DNA of 37,763 nucleotides from an uncultured Planctomycetaceae bacterium (lineage in GTDB: Bacteria > Planctomycetota > Planctomycetia > Pirellulales > UBA1268), in NCBI GenBank assembly GCA_903831155.1, contig CAIKWU010000427.1, positions 1 to 37,763 of the forward strand. Reading direction: 5' to 3'. A program made the translations under genes and the position numbers. Shown one piece after another: positions 8,693-17,726 of the stretch. Every line of letters starts with the position of its first letter. Within the stretch, counting starts at the first letter, position 1. Below the pieces are notes generated by a model. That model was not told the origin of the DNA and ran no database searches. It worked only from the letters and a program-made list of their open reading frames with translations.

Positions 8693-9994
8693 TCAGGCCG
8701 GCTCGATGCCGGGCATGGCTCCCGTGGAGGTGGCGAACGACTCGACGTTCATCCCGGTGCGTCGCAGGATCGACACGAAGAGGTTCGGCAGCGGATGATT
8801 CTTCTTCCGGTCGAAGGCAAGGTGGCTGCCGTGGCGGAACCCTCCGCCGGCGAGCAGGACCGGCAGGTTGCGGTTGTCGTGGCTCGACGCGTTGCCGAGG
8901 TTGCTCGTCAGCAGCACCGTGGTGCGGTCGAGCACCGAGCCGCCGGCGCCGCCCCCCTCGTCGCCCGCGGCGAGGCCGCGGAGGAAGTCGCCCCAGGCCC
9001 GCACGATCTCGGTCTCCACGAGGGCCAGCTGCCCGAGCTTGTCCTCGTCGAGGCCGTGGTGCGAGAGCGAGTGATAGCCCTCGTCGACGCCCTCGATCGG
9101 CACCACGCCGCCGCTGCCGCCGAGGTGGAGCGTCACGAACCGGGTCGAGTCGGTGACGAGGGCCAGCCGCACCATGTCGCTCATGAGCCGCTGACGGCCC
9201 ACGAAGTCGTTGGGGTCGGCGATGTCCACGGGCCTGGTGACGTCGACCTTCGGCTTCGGGCGATTGACCCAGGCCTCGCTCTCGACCAGCCGCCGCTCGA
9301 GTTCCCGCACGCTCGTGAAGTAGGCGTCGAGCCGGTCGCGGTCGCCGCGGCCGAGGGTCCGCTCGAGGGCCCGCGTGTCGTCGGCGATGAGGTCCATGAT
9401 GCTCTGGCCCTCGCGGGCCCGGACCGCCTGCCGCTCTCGCTCGTCGGGCGAGTCGGCCACGAAGAGCCGGGTGAAGAGCCTGGCGGGAGAATGCTCGGCG
9501 GGGATCATCGAGCCGTTGTCGGTGTAGGAGGGGCTGTTGCTGCCGGCGAGGCCGAGCACGAGCGACGGAAAGCGGGTCTCGCCGCCGAGATACTTGGCGA
9601 GCATCTGATCGAGCGAGATCGAGTTCTTCGTCTGGGCCGACGCCGACATCGGAGCGGCGGTCAGCAGACTGGCCTCGGCGCGGTGGCCGCCCGACACGCC
9701 CGGATGAGACGCCCCGGAGATCACCGTCAGCCGGTCGCGGAGGTCGCTGAGCGGCTCGAGGTAGGTCGACGACTCGTAGTCGCGGCCCGCCTGCCGAGGA
9801 TTGAGGTTGTCGGCGAGCAGGCCGAGGCCGAGCGTGATGGCCACGAACCGCCGCGGCGGACGGACGGCGGCCGTCGCTCCGAAGGCCGCGTTCATGGCGG
9901 AAAGCCACGGCACGGCCATCGCCACGCCCGCCCCCTTCAGGAGGGTGCGCCGGGGCAGCGCCCGCCGGAAGTCGCAGTTCACGCGGATGTCCAT
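8693..9994 (-). CDS. DUF1552 family exported protein
   Basis: A 433-residue protein with a Tat-like N-terminus ([14 protein letters not shown] followed by a hydrophobic stretch to about residue 40). The rest matches the planctomycete DUF1552 family: [27 protein letters not shown] near residue 100, [11 protein letters not shown], and near the end STRFVTLHL and [25 protein letters not shown]. The family resembles alkaline-phosphatase/sulfatase-fold hydrolases, but no activity has been shown. ATG 9994 is used because AGGAG lies six bases before it; a GTG directly upstream is also in frame. It sits between the DUF1592-family gene (40-base gap) and the PL8 lyase (nine-base gap). DUF1552 beside DUF1592 is a recurring planctomycete pair, whereas the direct link to a PL8 lyase is less usual. 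Confidence 0.85.
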   Translation of the reverse strand: MDIRVNCDFRRALPRRTLLKGAGVAMAVPWLSAMNAAFGATAAVRPPRRFVAITLGLGLLADNLNPRQAGRDYESSTYLEPLSDLRDRLTVISGASHPGVSGGHRAEASLLTAAPMSASAQTKNSISLDQMLAKYLGGETRFPSLVLGLAGSNSPSYTDNGSMIPAEHSPARLFTRLFVADSPDERERQAVRAREGQSIMDLIADDTRALERTLGRGDRDRLDAYFTSVRELERRLVESEAWVNRPKPKVDVTRPVDIADPNDFVGRQRLMSDMVRLALVTDSTRFVTLHLGGSGGVVPIEGVDEGYHSLSHHGLDEDKLGQLALVETEIVRAWGDFLRGLAAGDEGGGAGGSVLDRTTVLLTSNLGNASSHDNRNLPVLLAGGGFRHGSHLAFDRKKNHPLPNLFVSILRRTGMNVESFATSTGAMPGIEPA

Positions 9995-10034
9995 CACCGG
10001 CTCCTCGGCCTGACTGGGAGACGCACGCCGGGAC

Positions 10035-12452
10035 TCATTTGTTCAGGAAGAGGGGGCTCGTGACCACCGCCCGGACGATCGCGGCGAATCCATGATCGTC
10101 TGCGGCAGCCTGTTTGGCGACCTTTTGGGCCGATTTTCGGTCGGCGTAGGAGAGGGCGGCCCCGGTGCCGTAGGCCAGCATGTGCCCCGCGAGGCTGCCG
10201 GCGAGCCGCTCCCGGTCGGCGGCGAGCAACTGGCGAAACTGGCTGAAATCCGCGAACTCTCGGCCGTCGGCGAGGGTGTCGGCGACGTCGACCCGGATTC
10301 CACCCTTCTGGGAGCCGTTCTGCAGCGCCAGGTACCGCTCCCGCCACGTGCCGGCCGGGTCGAAGTTTTCCAGGGCGAACCCCGGCGGATCGATGATCCG
10401 GTGGCAGGTGGCGCAGGCTGCGTCGCCGCGGTGCCTCGCGAGCTGCTCGCGGATCGAGGTCGCGCCGCGGATGTCGGGCTCGATCGCCGGCACGCCGCCG
10501 GGTGGGGGCGGCACCTCCACACCGAGGATCCGCTCGCTGACCCAGGCGCCGCGCACCACCGGTGAGGTGTTGTTGCCGTTGGCGGTCACCTTGAGAATCG
10601 CTCCCTGCGCGAGCAGGCCGCCGCGGTGGCTCGATTCACCCACCTCGACGCGACGGATCTCGTCACCCACGACGTCCGGAATGCCGTAGTACCGGGCCAG
10701 CCGGCTGTCGAGGTAGGTCACGCCGGCATCGGCGAGCCACGAGACCGGCCGGTCCTCGCGGAGCAGCTCCTCGAGGAAGTGGTGCGTCTCCGAGAGCATC
10801 GACTGCTTCACCACCGCATCGAAGCCCTTGTAGAGCTTGCGGTCGGGCTCGGTGAAGTCGATCTGGTCGAGGTCGAGCCACTCGGCCGCGAAGTCGCGAA
10901 CGAACAGGGCCGCGCCCGGGCCGGCGAGCAGCCTGTCCACCTGATGGCGGAGGGCCGCCGCGTCGCGGAGCCGCCCCGCGTCGGCGGCAGCCGAGAGTTC
11001 GTCGTCGGGCGGCCCGCCGGTGAGGAAGTAGCTCAGCCGCGCGGCGACGGCATGGTCGTCGAGCGGGCCCGGCTCCTCCACGAAGTAGAGAAACCGCGGC
11101 GAACAGAGCACCGCCCGGTAGCCTGCCCGCAGCGCCTGCTCGAACGAGCCGCCCTCGGCGAGTTGCCGCCGCGCGAGCGCCACCGCCGCCGACGCCTCGC
11201 CCCCTGCGAGCGGCCGGCGAAACGCCCGGCGGGCGACCGCGGTGATCAGCCGCTCGAGGTCGGCGTCGGGCTCCGATGGCCGAGGCCTGCGGTCCCCGGT
11301 GTTCGGCATCGGCTCGAGCGGCACGCTGCCGAACACGAGCCGGCGAAGCCCGGGGTCGTCCGGGCCACGATGGATCCGCTCCATCGAGAGCCGCTCGATC
11401 GCGATGCCCGGCACCTGCTGTGGCTCCCCCTCGCCGGTGCCGATCTGCCCGCCCGCGAACTTCGCCTGCTTGAGCGTGACATCGCCCGGACGAATCTCCA
11501 GCATGTGATCTCGGGGGATCCACGCTTCGAACTCGATCTCCCGCGGCTCAGCCTGCGCCTCGAAGTCGGTCACGAACTCGAGCAGGGGCGCGCTCGACAC
11601 GCAGAGACCGGTGTGCACGGTGCTCCACACGCCTCCCGTGGCGGGCGGATTGACCGCCGCCACGCGGATGCGGAAGCGATACCAGCCATCCGCCGGGGCC
11701 GTGGTCGCCGGGATGCGGCCGTAGTAGGTGATGCCGTTGGCCCAGACCACCGCCCGGTCGCGGAGCAGCTCGGGTTCCCGGCAGCGGACCTTCGGATCGA
11801 CGCGGCAGATGCCGGCGGCGTCGAACTCCCGCCCGAGCTCGTCCCCCGGGCCGACCGCCCGGCGAAACGCCTCGTCGAGGGCGGCATCGACCACGGCCAG
11901 GTGCCGCTCGAGTTGGTGGTGCGACATCGTCTGCCTGGCGGCGGCGGTGCTGTAGCCGCCGGGCCTTCCCTCCTCGGGGATCATGCCGGCCAGCGGAATG
12001 TCGATGCCCAGCGCGGCGTGCAGCGACCGCTCCAGTTCGCGTCGCGACAGCCTTCGCGCCCGCACGCGGCCGTGCCGCTCGTCGCGGGCGGCGATCTCGG
12101 CCAGCAGCCAGCGGTCGGCCACCTCGTGAAAGGCCCGCGCTGCGGCGGGCTCCGGCTGGTCGGCATCGGGAGGCGGCATCTCGCCCGCTGCCACCCGCTC
12201 GATCACCCGCGCCCACGGCCGGTCCCCGGCGGGAGCGTCCGGATCGAACCGGAGGCCGGCGAGGTCGAGGCCCCCCTCGGGCTGGTCTCCCGAGTGGCAG
12301 GCCGCGCAATGCTGCTCCAGGAATCCCGCGATCGCGCGGGGAGGCCGATGCGGGCGATCCGCCTCGACCGCTAAAGCTCCGTCCGCGACCGCAAGCGCGC
12401 AGGCCACTGCGATGCACGAAACCATCCCCAGACGGACATCGCGAGCACACAT
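10035..12452 (-). CDS. DUF1592-family multidomain protein with c-type haem motifs
   Basis: An 805-residue exported protein with a signal peptide (about 1-29). A cytochrome-c-like CAACH motif (Cys49, Cys52, His53) stands near the N-terminus. The domains follow the usual order: DUF1587 (about 125-190), a beta-rich middle, DUF1595 (about 395-455), DUF1592 (about 465-590), DUF1588 (about 605-705, with a second motif CATCH near 680) and DUF1585 (about 725-800, ending in SPLFLNK). Such proteins are thought to sit in the periplasm and carry covalently bound haem, but their reaction is unknown. The gene is first in the apparent DUF1592 - DUF1552 - PL8 - GroES-like operon. ATG 12452 has only a weak upstream site; an internal ATG at 12425 would still leave a signal peptide. 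Confidence 0.87.
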   Translation of the reverse strand: MCARDVRLGMVSCIAVACALAVADGALAVEADRPHRPPRAIAGFLEQHCAACHSGDQPEGGLDLAGLRFDPDAPAGDRPWARVIERVAAGEMPPPDADQPEPAAARAFHEVADRWLLAEIAARDERHGRVRARRLSRRELERSLHAALGIDIPLAGMIPEEGRPGGYSTAAARQTMSHHQLERHLAVVDAALDEAFRRAVGPGDELGREFDAAGICRVDPKVRCREPELLRDRAVVWANGITYYGRIPATTAPADGWYRFRIRVAAVNPPATGGVWSTVHTGLCVSSAPLLEFVTDFEAQAEPREIEFEAWIPRDHMLEIRPGDVTLKQAKFAGGQIGTGEGEPQQVPGIAIERLSMERIHRGPDDPGLRRLVFGSVPLEPMPNTGDRRPRPSEPDADLERLITAVARRAFRRPLAGGEASAAVALARRQLAEGGSFEQALRAGYRAVLCSPRFLYFVEEPGPLDDHAVAARLSYFLTGGPPDDELSAAADAGRLRDAAALRHQVDRLLAGPGAALFVRDFAAEWLDLDQIDFTEPDRKLYKGFDAVVKQSMLSETHHFLEELLREDRPVSWLADAGVTYLDSRLARYYGIPDVVGDEIRRVEVGESSHRGGLLAQGAILKVTANGNNTSPVVRGAWVSERILGVEVPPPPGGVPAIEPDIRGATSIREQLARHRGDAACATCHRIIDPPGFALENFDPAGTWRERYLALQNGSQKGGIRVDVADTLADGREFADFSQFRQLLAADRERLAGSLAGHMLAYGTGAALSYADRKSAQKVAKQAAADDHGFAAIVRAVVTSPLFLNK

Positions 12453-12527
12453 GGCAGCCCACCGTCGGCCGAGAGCCGGGACCGACCAGTCCCCAACCTT
12501 CCACGACTATCGTAGCCGCAGGCTCGC

Positions 12528-12576
12528 CGCCGCTCAGCGGCGATTTCCTGCGACGGCGGGCGGATTGGCCGCCGTC
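12528..12576 (-). terminator. Two tandem hairpins at the 3' end of rnc
   Basis: GACGGCG (12552-12558) pairs with CGCCGTC (12570-12576), the second arm reaching into the rnc stop codon. A second stem, CGCCGC (12528-12533) with GCGGCG (12537-12542) over a three-base loop, follows downstream. On the minus strand both lie directly after rnc and before the DUF1592-family gene. Neither has a U-tract, so their function is inferred from position. Confidence 0.4.
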
Positions 12577-13312
12577 AGCCCTCCCCCGGGCCCCCCGCCT
12601 CCAGCCGGAGTTCGCCGAGCGCGTTGGAGGCGGCCCGTTGCTCCGCCTCCTTCTTGTTGCGGCCCCAGGCCGGCGCGTACCGCCTGCCGCCGATCTGGGC
12701 CGACACCCGGAAGCTCTTGCTGTGGTCCGGCCCCACCTCCTCGAGCACCTCGTAGGTGGGCGTGATCCCGAAGTCCCGCTGCGCCCACTGCTGCAGGAGC
12801 GACTTGTGGTTCGAGCCCATCTCGCCGCTCGCGACCTTCCCGATCTCGGGCACGAGCATCCGCTCCACGAGCGGGCGGACCGCATCCATGCCGCCGTCGA
12901 GATAGATGGCCGCCACCAGCGACTCGAAGAGGTCGGAGAGCACCGACGTGGGCACCGCCCGGCTGGGCGTTGAAAGCCCCTTGCCGACGATCAGGAAGCT
13001 CTCGAGGTCGAGTTGCTCGCTGATGCGGCTGCAGGTCTCGCGGCTGACGACCACCGACTTGATCCGCGTCAGGTCCCCCTCGAGCGAGTCGGGGAAGAGC
13101 CGGTAGAGCTTCTCGCACACCAGGAAGCCGAGGATCGAGTCGCCGAGGAACTCGAGCCGCTCGTTGGAGGCGAGGCGGTGCTGGGCGCCCGACGCGTGGG
13201 TGAGGGCGGCCACGAGGAGCGCGGGGTCGCGAAACTCATAGCCGATCCTCCGCTGGCACTCGACCACGTCGATGCCGGTGTCGGCGACTGCCCGCGGTTG
13301 CTGATCGGCCAT
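12575..13312 (-). CDS. rnc: Ribonuclease III
   Basis: A 245-residue endoribonuclease that cuts double-stranded RNA in rRNA maturation and mRNA control. The catalytic domain (about 14-160) carries the signature NERLEFLGDS (50-59), whose Glu51, Glu54 and Asp58 match the E. coli metal-binding residues, and a second acidic pair in LSDLFESLVAA. A double-stranded RNA-binding domain (about 168-240) has NHKSLLQQWAQ at its start and NKKEAEQRAASNALGEL at its end. ATG 13312 is chosen with GGAG 11 bases upstream; a GTG at 13324 would add four residues. It is divergent from htrA across 234 bases. The length is normal and the call is firm. Confidence 0.95.
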   Translation of the reverse strand: MADQQPRAVADTGIDVVECQRRIGYEFRDPALLVAALTHASGAQHRLASNERLEFLGDSILGFLVCEKLYRLFPDSLEGDLTRIKSVVVSRETCSRISEQLDLESFLIVGKGLSTPSRAVPTSVLSDLFESLVAAIYLDGGMDAVRPLVERMLVPEIGKVASGEMGSNHKSLLQQWAQRDFGITPTYEVLEEVGPDHSKSFRVSAQIGGRRYAPAWGRNKKEAEQRAASNALGELRLEAGGPGEG

Positions 13313-13330
13313 GCTCGCTGCCACTCCGAG

Positions 13331-13351
13331 ATCCCCCGGAATATCGGGGAT
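13331..13351. repeat. Palindromic element between rnc and htrA
   Basis: ATCCCC (13331-13336) and GGGGAT (13346-13351) form an inverted repeat around nine bases containing AATAT. It lies 18 bases upstream of the rnc start codon. It could be an operator half-site pair or a leader hairpin of rnc; RNase III mRNAs are known in E. coli to be autoregulated through their own 5' stem-loops. That role here is inference. Confidence 0.35.
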
Positions 13352-13456
13352 TTGGGGGGTGTGTCAACGCGGATCGCCCCGCTGCTGGAGCGGCACGATG
13401 CCGGGCGCGAACAACCCGCCACCGGGGCCCGTACAGGGGGAAACGCATCTCCGCGA

Positions 13457-13487
13457 GCACCGCCGGCCTCCCCTGGCCGGCCGGTGC
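13457..13487 (+). repeat. Strong inverted repeat in the htrA leader
   Basis: Arms 13457-13468 and 13475-13487 pair over a six-base loop with a single bulged C, giving a GC-only core (CCGGCC with GGCCGG) extended by GCACCG. It lies 59 bases before the htrA start and is followed by CCGTTTGC. It could be an attenuator, an mRNA-stabilising leader or a protein-binding site. Confidence 0.4.
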
Positions 13488-13546
13488 CGTTTGCACGTCG
13501 CAGGCCTACACTTCCGCAGCCCGTTCGTCCACGAAAGGAGTCCTCG

Positions 13547-15091
13547 ATGACCAGTCGTATCCACTCCCGCCCGTCGTCCCGCCGCGGTCGTTATCGTCCC
13601 GCGGCCTGTGTGTTCTGTGCCGCGGCCCTCGCCGCCGCCGCCGTGGTCGCCGCCCTCGCCCCCGTCTCCGCCCTGGCGGAGCCCTCGGCGGCAGAGGATC
13701 TCGTCCACGCCCAGGCGCTCTCCAAGGCCTTCCGCCGGGCGGCCGAAACCGCGTCGCCCGCGGTGGTCGTCGTCCGCAGCCAGGCGAAACCGAAGAAGGT
13801 GAGCGGCCGCGGTCCTCAGCGGGAGCGTGGCGAGAACCCCTTCAAGGGCACCCCGTTCGAGGACATGTTTCCGGACGGGCTGCCCGAGGGCTTCGAGTTC
13901 AACATGCCCGAGGGGGGCAAGTCGCCCGGCCGCTCGGGCGTGGGCTCCGGGGTGATCGTCGATGCCTCCGGAGTCGTGATCACCAACAACCACGTGGTCG
14001 AGGGGGCCGACGAAGTGGTGGTCGAACTCGCCGACGGACGCGAGTTCAAGGCCGACACGATCGAGACCGATCCCGAGAGCGACCTCGCCGTGATCAAGCT
14101 CGCCGACGCCCGGGGCCTGCCGACGGCGAAGCTCGGTGACTCCGACCGGCTCGCGATCGGCGACTGGGTGATTGCGATCGGCAACCCCTTCGATCTCGAG
14201 ACCACGGTGAGCGCCGGGATCATCAGCGGCAAGGGCCGCGTGCTCGGCGGCACGCGGGCCGAGTTCCTCCAGACCGATGCGGCGATCAATCCGGGCAACT
14301 CGGGCGGCCCGCTCATCAACCTCGAGGGCGAGGTCGTCGGCATCAACACCGCGATCGCCTCCAACAGCGGTGGATACCAGGGCATCGGATTCGCGATCCC
14401 GGCGAAGCTCGCCCGCTGGGTGACCGACCAGCTGATCGCCAAGGGCAGGGTCGAACGGGCCTACATCGGCGTGCAGATGGGGCCGATCGACGCCCGCATG
14501 GCCACGAAGCTCGGCGTGAAGGACCGGAACGGCGTGCTCGTCAGCGAGGTCGTGCCCGGGTCGCCGGCGGCGGCGGCTGGCGTGCAGGAGCTCGACGTGA
14601 TCACGGCCTTCGACGACCAGCCCATCAAGGGTCTGCGATCGCTGCAGGAACTGGTGGAGCGGTCGGCCATCGGCAAGCCGCACACGCTCACGGTGTTCCG
14701 TGACGGCGAGCAGGTGACGCTCACGGTCACGGTGAAGCCGCTGCCCGATGATCTTGCGAAGGCGGGCCGACCCATGAAGCCCGAGGCCGAGGACGGGTCC
14801 GAGACGTTCTATTCCGGGGAGTTCGGCCTCGAGGTCCGCGACAAGGGCTCGCTGGCCGAGGACGCCTACGCCGACTTCACGGGCGTGGTGGTCGACCGCG
14901 TGGACGACGACGGCGTGGCCGCGGCCGCCGGGATCGGGCCGGGCATGCTGATCCGCAAGGTCGGCCGGACGCCCGTGGCCAGCATCGCCGAGTTCGAGGC
15001 GGCCCTGGCGAACGAGTCGGCAGCCGACGGCGTGGTGCTCGGGGTCCGCACGCCCCGCGGGAACCAGGTCGTGCTCCTCAAACAGGGCTGA
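13547..15091 (+). CDS. htrA: HtrA/DegP-family periplasmic serine protease
   Basis: A 514-residue exported protease and likely chaperone that degrades or refolds damaged envelope proteins. The signal peptide (1-44) ends at VSALA. A charged, proline- and glycine-rich linker (about 78-130) precedes the trypsin-like domain. The triad is His149 (TNNHVVEG), Asp179 (ESDLAVIKL) and Ser252 (NPGNSGGPL). Two PDZ domains follow, about 295-385 (AYIGVQMG at its start) and about 410-512 ([19 protein letters not shown] inside it). The start is set by AAAGGAG six bases before ATG 13547; a longer in-frame reading upstream crosses rnc antisense and is not used. A 13-bp hairpin follows the stop. It looks complete and standard. 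Confidence 0.94.
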   Translation: MTSRIHSRPSSRRGRYRPAACVFCAAALAAAAVVAALAPVSALAEPSAAEDLVHAQALSKAFRRAAETASPAVVVVRSQAKPKKVSGRGPQRERGENPFKGTPFEDMFPDGLPEGFEFNMPEGGKSPGRSGVGSGVIVDASGVVITNNHVVEGADEVVVELADGREFKADTIETDPESDLAVIKLADARGLPTAKLGDSDRLAIGDWVIAIGNPFDLETTVSAGIISGKGRVLGGTRAEFLQTDAAINPGNSGGPLINLEGEVVGINTAIASNSGGYQGIGFAIPAKLARWVTDQLIAKGRVERAYIGVQMGPIDARMATKLGVKDRNGVLVSEVVPGSPAAAAGVQELDVITAFDDQPIKGLRSLQELVERSAIGKPHTLTVFRDGEQVTLTVTVKPLPDDLAKAGRPMKPEAEDGSETFYSGEFGLEVRDKGSLAEDAYADFTGVVVDRVDDDGVAAAAGIGPGMLIRKVGRTPVASIAEFEAALANESAADGVVLGVRTPRGNQVVLLKQG

Positions 15092-15096
15092 AGCAT

Positions 15097-15126
15097 CGCC
15101 CGGGGGGCCTCGCGGCCCCCCGGGCG
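15097..15126 (+). terminator. Thirteen-base-pair hairpin after htrA
   Basis: A perfect GC stem (arms 15097-15109 and 15114-15126) closes a TCGC loop six bases past the htrA stop. No T-run follows, so it may be a Rho-helped terminator, an mRNA 3'-end protector, or both. pdxJ starts 49 bases further on, so read-through would supply pdxJ. Confidence 0.6.
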
Positions 15127-15174
15127 AGCCCACCCCCTTGCCACGGCCGCGTCCCGCGGCGACGCTCTCCGTCC

Positions 15175-15888
15175 ATGGCAACTCTCGGCGTCAACATCGA
15201 CCACGTCGCCACCGTCCGGCAGGCCCGCCGCACGGTCGAGCCTGATCCCGTCTGGGCCGCCGCCCTCGCCGAGCTCGGCGGGGCCGACGCGATCACCGTC
15301 CACCTCCGCGAGGACCGCCGCCACATCCAGGACCGCGACCTCGAGGTGCTCCGGCAGACGGTCCAGGTAAAGCTCAACCTCGAGTGCGCGATCTCCCCGG
15401 CGATGATCGACATCGCCTGCCGCGTGAAGCCCTGCCAGGTCACGCTCGTGCCGGAGAAGCGGGAGGAGGTGACCACCGAGGGTGGCCTCGACGTCGTCAC
15501 GCACCGCGACGCCACGGCCGAGGCCGTGCGGCGGCTGAGGGCCGCCGGCATCGCCGTGTCGCTCTTCATCGATCCCTGCCCGAAGCAGATCGACACCTCG
15601 GTCGACCTCGCCGCCGCGGCGGTTGAGCTGCACACCGGCTGCTACGCCAACGCCACCAACGAGGGCGACCGCCACGACGAACTCGTGAAGCTCGCCCGGG
15701 CCGGCGCCATGGCCAGACAGGCCGGCCTCGAGCTCAACGCCGGCCACGGCCTCACCTACCGCAACGTGGTGCCCGTGGCCCGCATCGAGGGGATGGGCGA
15801 ACTCAACATCGGCCACTCGATCGTGGCCCGCGCCGTGTTCGTGGGGCTCGCGCAGGCCGTTCGCGAGATGAGAGCCCTGATCTCCTAG
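15175..15888 (+). CDS. pdxJ: Pyridoxine 5'-phosphate synthase
   Basis: A 237-residue TIM-barrel enzyme that joins 3-amino-2-oxopropyl phosphate with 1-deoxyxylulose 5-phosphate to make pyridoxine 5'-phosphate, the last ring-forming step of the DXP-dependent vitamin B6 route. The family opening [16 protein letters not shown] (4-19) holds the catalytic His10, [12 protein letters not shown] (40-51) the phosphate-binding His43 and Arg45, and LNLECA the catalytic Glu. The C-terminus has [10 protein letters not shown] and [14 protein letters not shown]. The length is normal. The ATG at 15175 has no clear upstream site. It follows htrA by 83 bases and converges on the alkaline phosphatase gene with a 19-base gap. 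Confidence 0.95.
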   Translation: MATLGVNIDHVATVRQARRTVEPDPVWAAALAELGGADAITVHLREDRRHIQDRDLEVLRQTVQVKLNLECAISPAMIDIACRVKPCQVTLVPEKREEVTTEGGLDVVTHRDATAEAVRRLRAAGIAVSLFIDPCPKQIDTSVDLAAAAVELHTGCYANATNEGDRHDELVKLARAGAMARQAGLELNAGHGLTYRNVVPVARIEGMGELNIGHSIVARAVFVGLAQAVREMRALIS

Positions 15889-15907
15889 CCGCGGTTTCGC
15901 CTTCCGC

Positions 15908-17599
15908 TCAGCGCTCGATCGCGAAGGCCTCGGGCTCGGTGAGCACGAAGGCGTGGCCGTGGTCGCTCGTCACGATCACCACGGCGTCGTCCCAGGCCTG
16001 ATGCCGCTCGATCCAGTCGAACACCGCCTTCACGGCGGCGTCGCCGCTTCGCACGGCACCGATGGCGTTGTCGATGTTGTTGGCGTGCGATGCCCAGTCG
16101 ACCTCGCCGGCCTCCAGCATCAGCCAGAACCTGCCCCGCGCCGCGAGCACGTCCATGGCCGTCGTCGCCATCTCCGCGAGCGACGGGTTCTCCACCAGGT
16201 CGGCCTCCGTGTAGCGGATTGCCGAGCCGTACTTCTTGCGGAGCGCGTCGACCTCCTCGTCGTCGGTCGGCAGATTGCCGGCCGCCGGGTCGTGGTCGCC
16301 GTTGGCGGTCTGAAACGGCAGGTGCCCCTCCGCCGCGCCAAACAGCCCGAAGAGCCGCAGGCCGCGGGACGTGGCGTCGGCCGCCGCCTCCGCGAGCACC
16401 TCCCGCCCGCTGCGGCCGGGCGTCCGCAGCGCGAGCCGGTAGCGGCCTCCCTGTGCGGAATCGATCGCCGCGAGCGTCGAACCGGCGACGTACTTCAGGC
16501 CGGGCTCGAAGTTGGCCCCCTGGTCCTTCTCCTCCTCGGCCCGCACGCCGAAGCCGCCCCCGATCACCACGTCGAGGCCCGGGAGCGGCTCGGCGCGATG
16601 CGCGATCGACGGCAGCCCCACGAGGTCGCGGGCGATGTCGTGGTAGTCGTCGCGGGTGACGTTGTTGGCATACGAACAGGCGGGAGTGGCGTGCGATGCG
16701 GGCACGCTCGAGACGGCACCCACGACGTAGCCCCGCTGCTGGAGCGTGCGGGCGATCGGCTCCACGTGATCGCCGTCCACGTCCACGTTGATCGCGTCGT
16801 TGTAGCTCTTGCGGCCGGTGCAGAGCGACATGGCCGACGCGGCCGAGTCGGTGTAGGCGTGGGGCACGTCGCGGTCCTTGCCGATCAGGTAGGTGAGGCT
16901 CGCTCGCCGATCCCACGGCGTGCTTCCGCCACGGGTCGGGTCGTAGCCCCCGGGAACCTCGCCCCCCGGGTTCTTCACCGCCTGCGCGTCGACGTCGAAC
17001 GTCGTCTTGTCGTTTGCCGGGCTCGTCACGCAGAAGCCGAAGTCGGTCGGCGCGTTGCCATAGTCCTGAAAGGAGAAGCCCGTGCCCCGCCCCTCCGAGT
17101 ACTCGACCCGGCCACGGGTGGCGATCGCCGCGGTCCGCGTCGTATGCCAGTCCATGCCATCGAACACCACGAGCACGATGATCTTCTTGCCGGCGTCGGC
17201 GGCGGCCATCTGCAGCCGGTAGATGTCGGTCTGGTCGAAGTACTCGGCCTCGGGATTGAGCGTGTGGTCGGGCAGACGGCCGTAGAGGCTCTCGAGCTTG
17301 CCGGCGTCGCGGTAGACGCTGTTCGTGCCGCTCACCGCGTCGAGGTTCATCCCGAAGGAGTAGACTGGGATGAGCCGGTTCGAATGGCTCGAATGGGAGA
17401 CGTACTTGCGGGGCTGGTCGCCCCAATAGCCCCACGACGCGCGGCCGGCTGCCTCGGCGTCGGCCTGCATCTGCCGGATCCGGTCGGGAGCCGCGACGTG
17501 GAGATCGTCGGGCGCGGCGGTCGCCACGGCGCAGGTCCAGCCGACAATCATGGCCGCGGCGGCGACGGCCGGAACCAGGTGGGGGGCGCGTGCGTGCAT
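15908..17599 (-). CDS. Exported alkaline phosphatase (PhoA superfamily)
   Basis: A 563-residue metal-dependent phosphomonoesterase predicted to free phosphate from organic esters outside the cytoplasm. A signal peptide (about 1-29, ending in VATAA) is seen when ATG 17599 is used; an in-frame upstream extension has no such feature. Family motifs are in order: VVFDGMDW (metal-binding Asp), TDSAASAM with nucleophile Ser252, SVPASHATPA, then LMLEAGEVDWASHANN and VTSDHGHAF near the end, matching the Asp/His ligands of E. coli PhoA. About 100 residues between the nucleophile block and the C-terminal metal motifs include a charged region (RAEEEKDQGANFEPG) not seen in PhoA. It is divergent from the FkbM gene over 127 bases, which could hold a phosphate-responsive promoter, though no Pho box is recognised. 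Confidence 0.85.
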   Translation of the reverse strand: MHARAPHLVPAVAAAAMIVGWTCAVATAAPDDLHVAAPDRIRQMQADAEAAGRASWGYWGDQPRKYVSHSSHSNRLIPVYSFGMNLDAVSGTNSVYRDAGKLESLYGRLPDHTLNPEAEYFDQTDIYRLQMAAADAGKKIIVLVVFDGMDWHTTRTAAIATRGRVEYSEGRGTGFSFQDYGNAPTDFGFCVTSPANDKTTFDVDAQAVKNPGGEVPGGYDPTRGGSTPWDRRASLTYLIGKDRDVPHAYTDSAASAMSLCTGRKSYNDAINVDVDGDHVEPIARTLQQRGYVVGAVSSVPASHATPACSYANNVTRDDYHDIARDLVGLPSIAHRAEPLPGLDVVIGGGFGVRAEEEKDQGANFEPGLKYVAGSTLAAIDSAQGGRYRLALRTPGRSGREVLAEAAADATSRGLRLFGLFGAAEGHLPFQTANGDHDPAAGNLPTDDEEVDALRKKYGSAIRYTEADLVENPSLAEMATTAMDVLAARGRFWLMLEAGEVDWASHANNIDNAIGAVRSGDAAVKAVFDWIERHQAWDDAVVIVTSDHGHAFVLTEPEAFAIER

Positions 17600-17726
17600 G
17601 CCCGCAGCATACCCGCCGCACGTCCGCATTGAGGACACCGCGGCCGGCCGACTATCTTCCCCGGCACGAACGCGTCGACGCGGGGCTCGCCCGATCTCGA
17701 CCGCTTCGCCGGTGGAGGCGGTCAGC

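Noticed and set aside
4896-9908. A 1670-residue open frame on the minus strand in another frame over the PL8 and DUF1552 genes
   Set aside because: Its composition is Arg/Pro/Gly/His-rich with no domain, the normal result of high third-position GC opposite real coding frames that show catalytic motifs.
13013-13546. An extended N-terminus for htrA running antisense over rnc
   Set aside because: A strong ribosome site and signal peptide define the start at 13547, and the extension has no conserved sequence.
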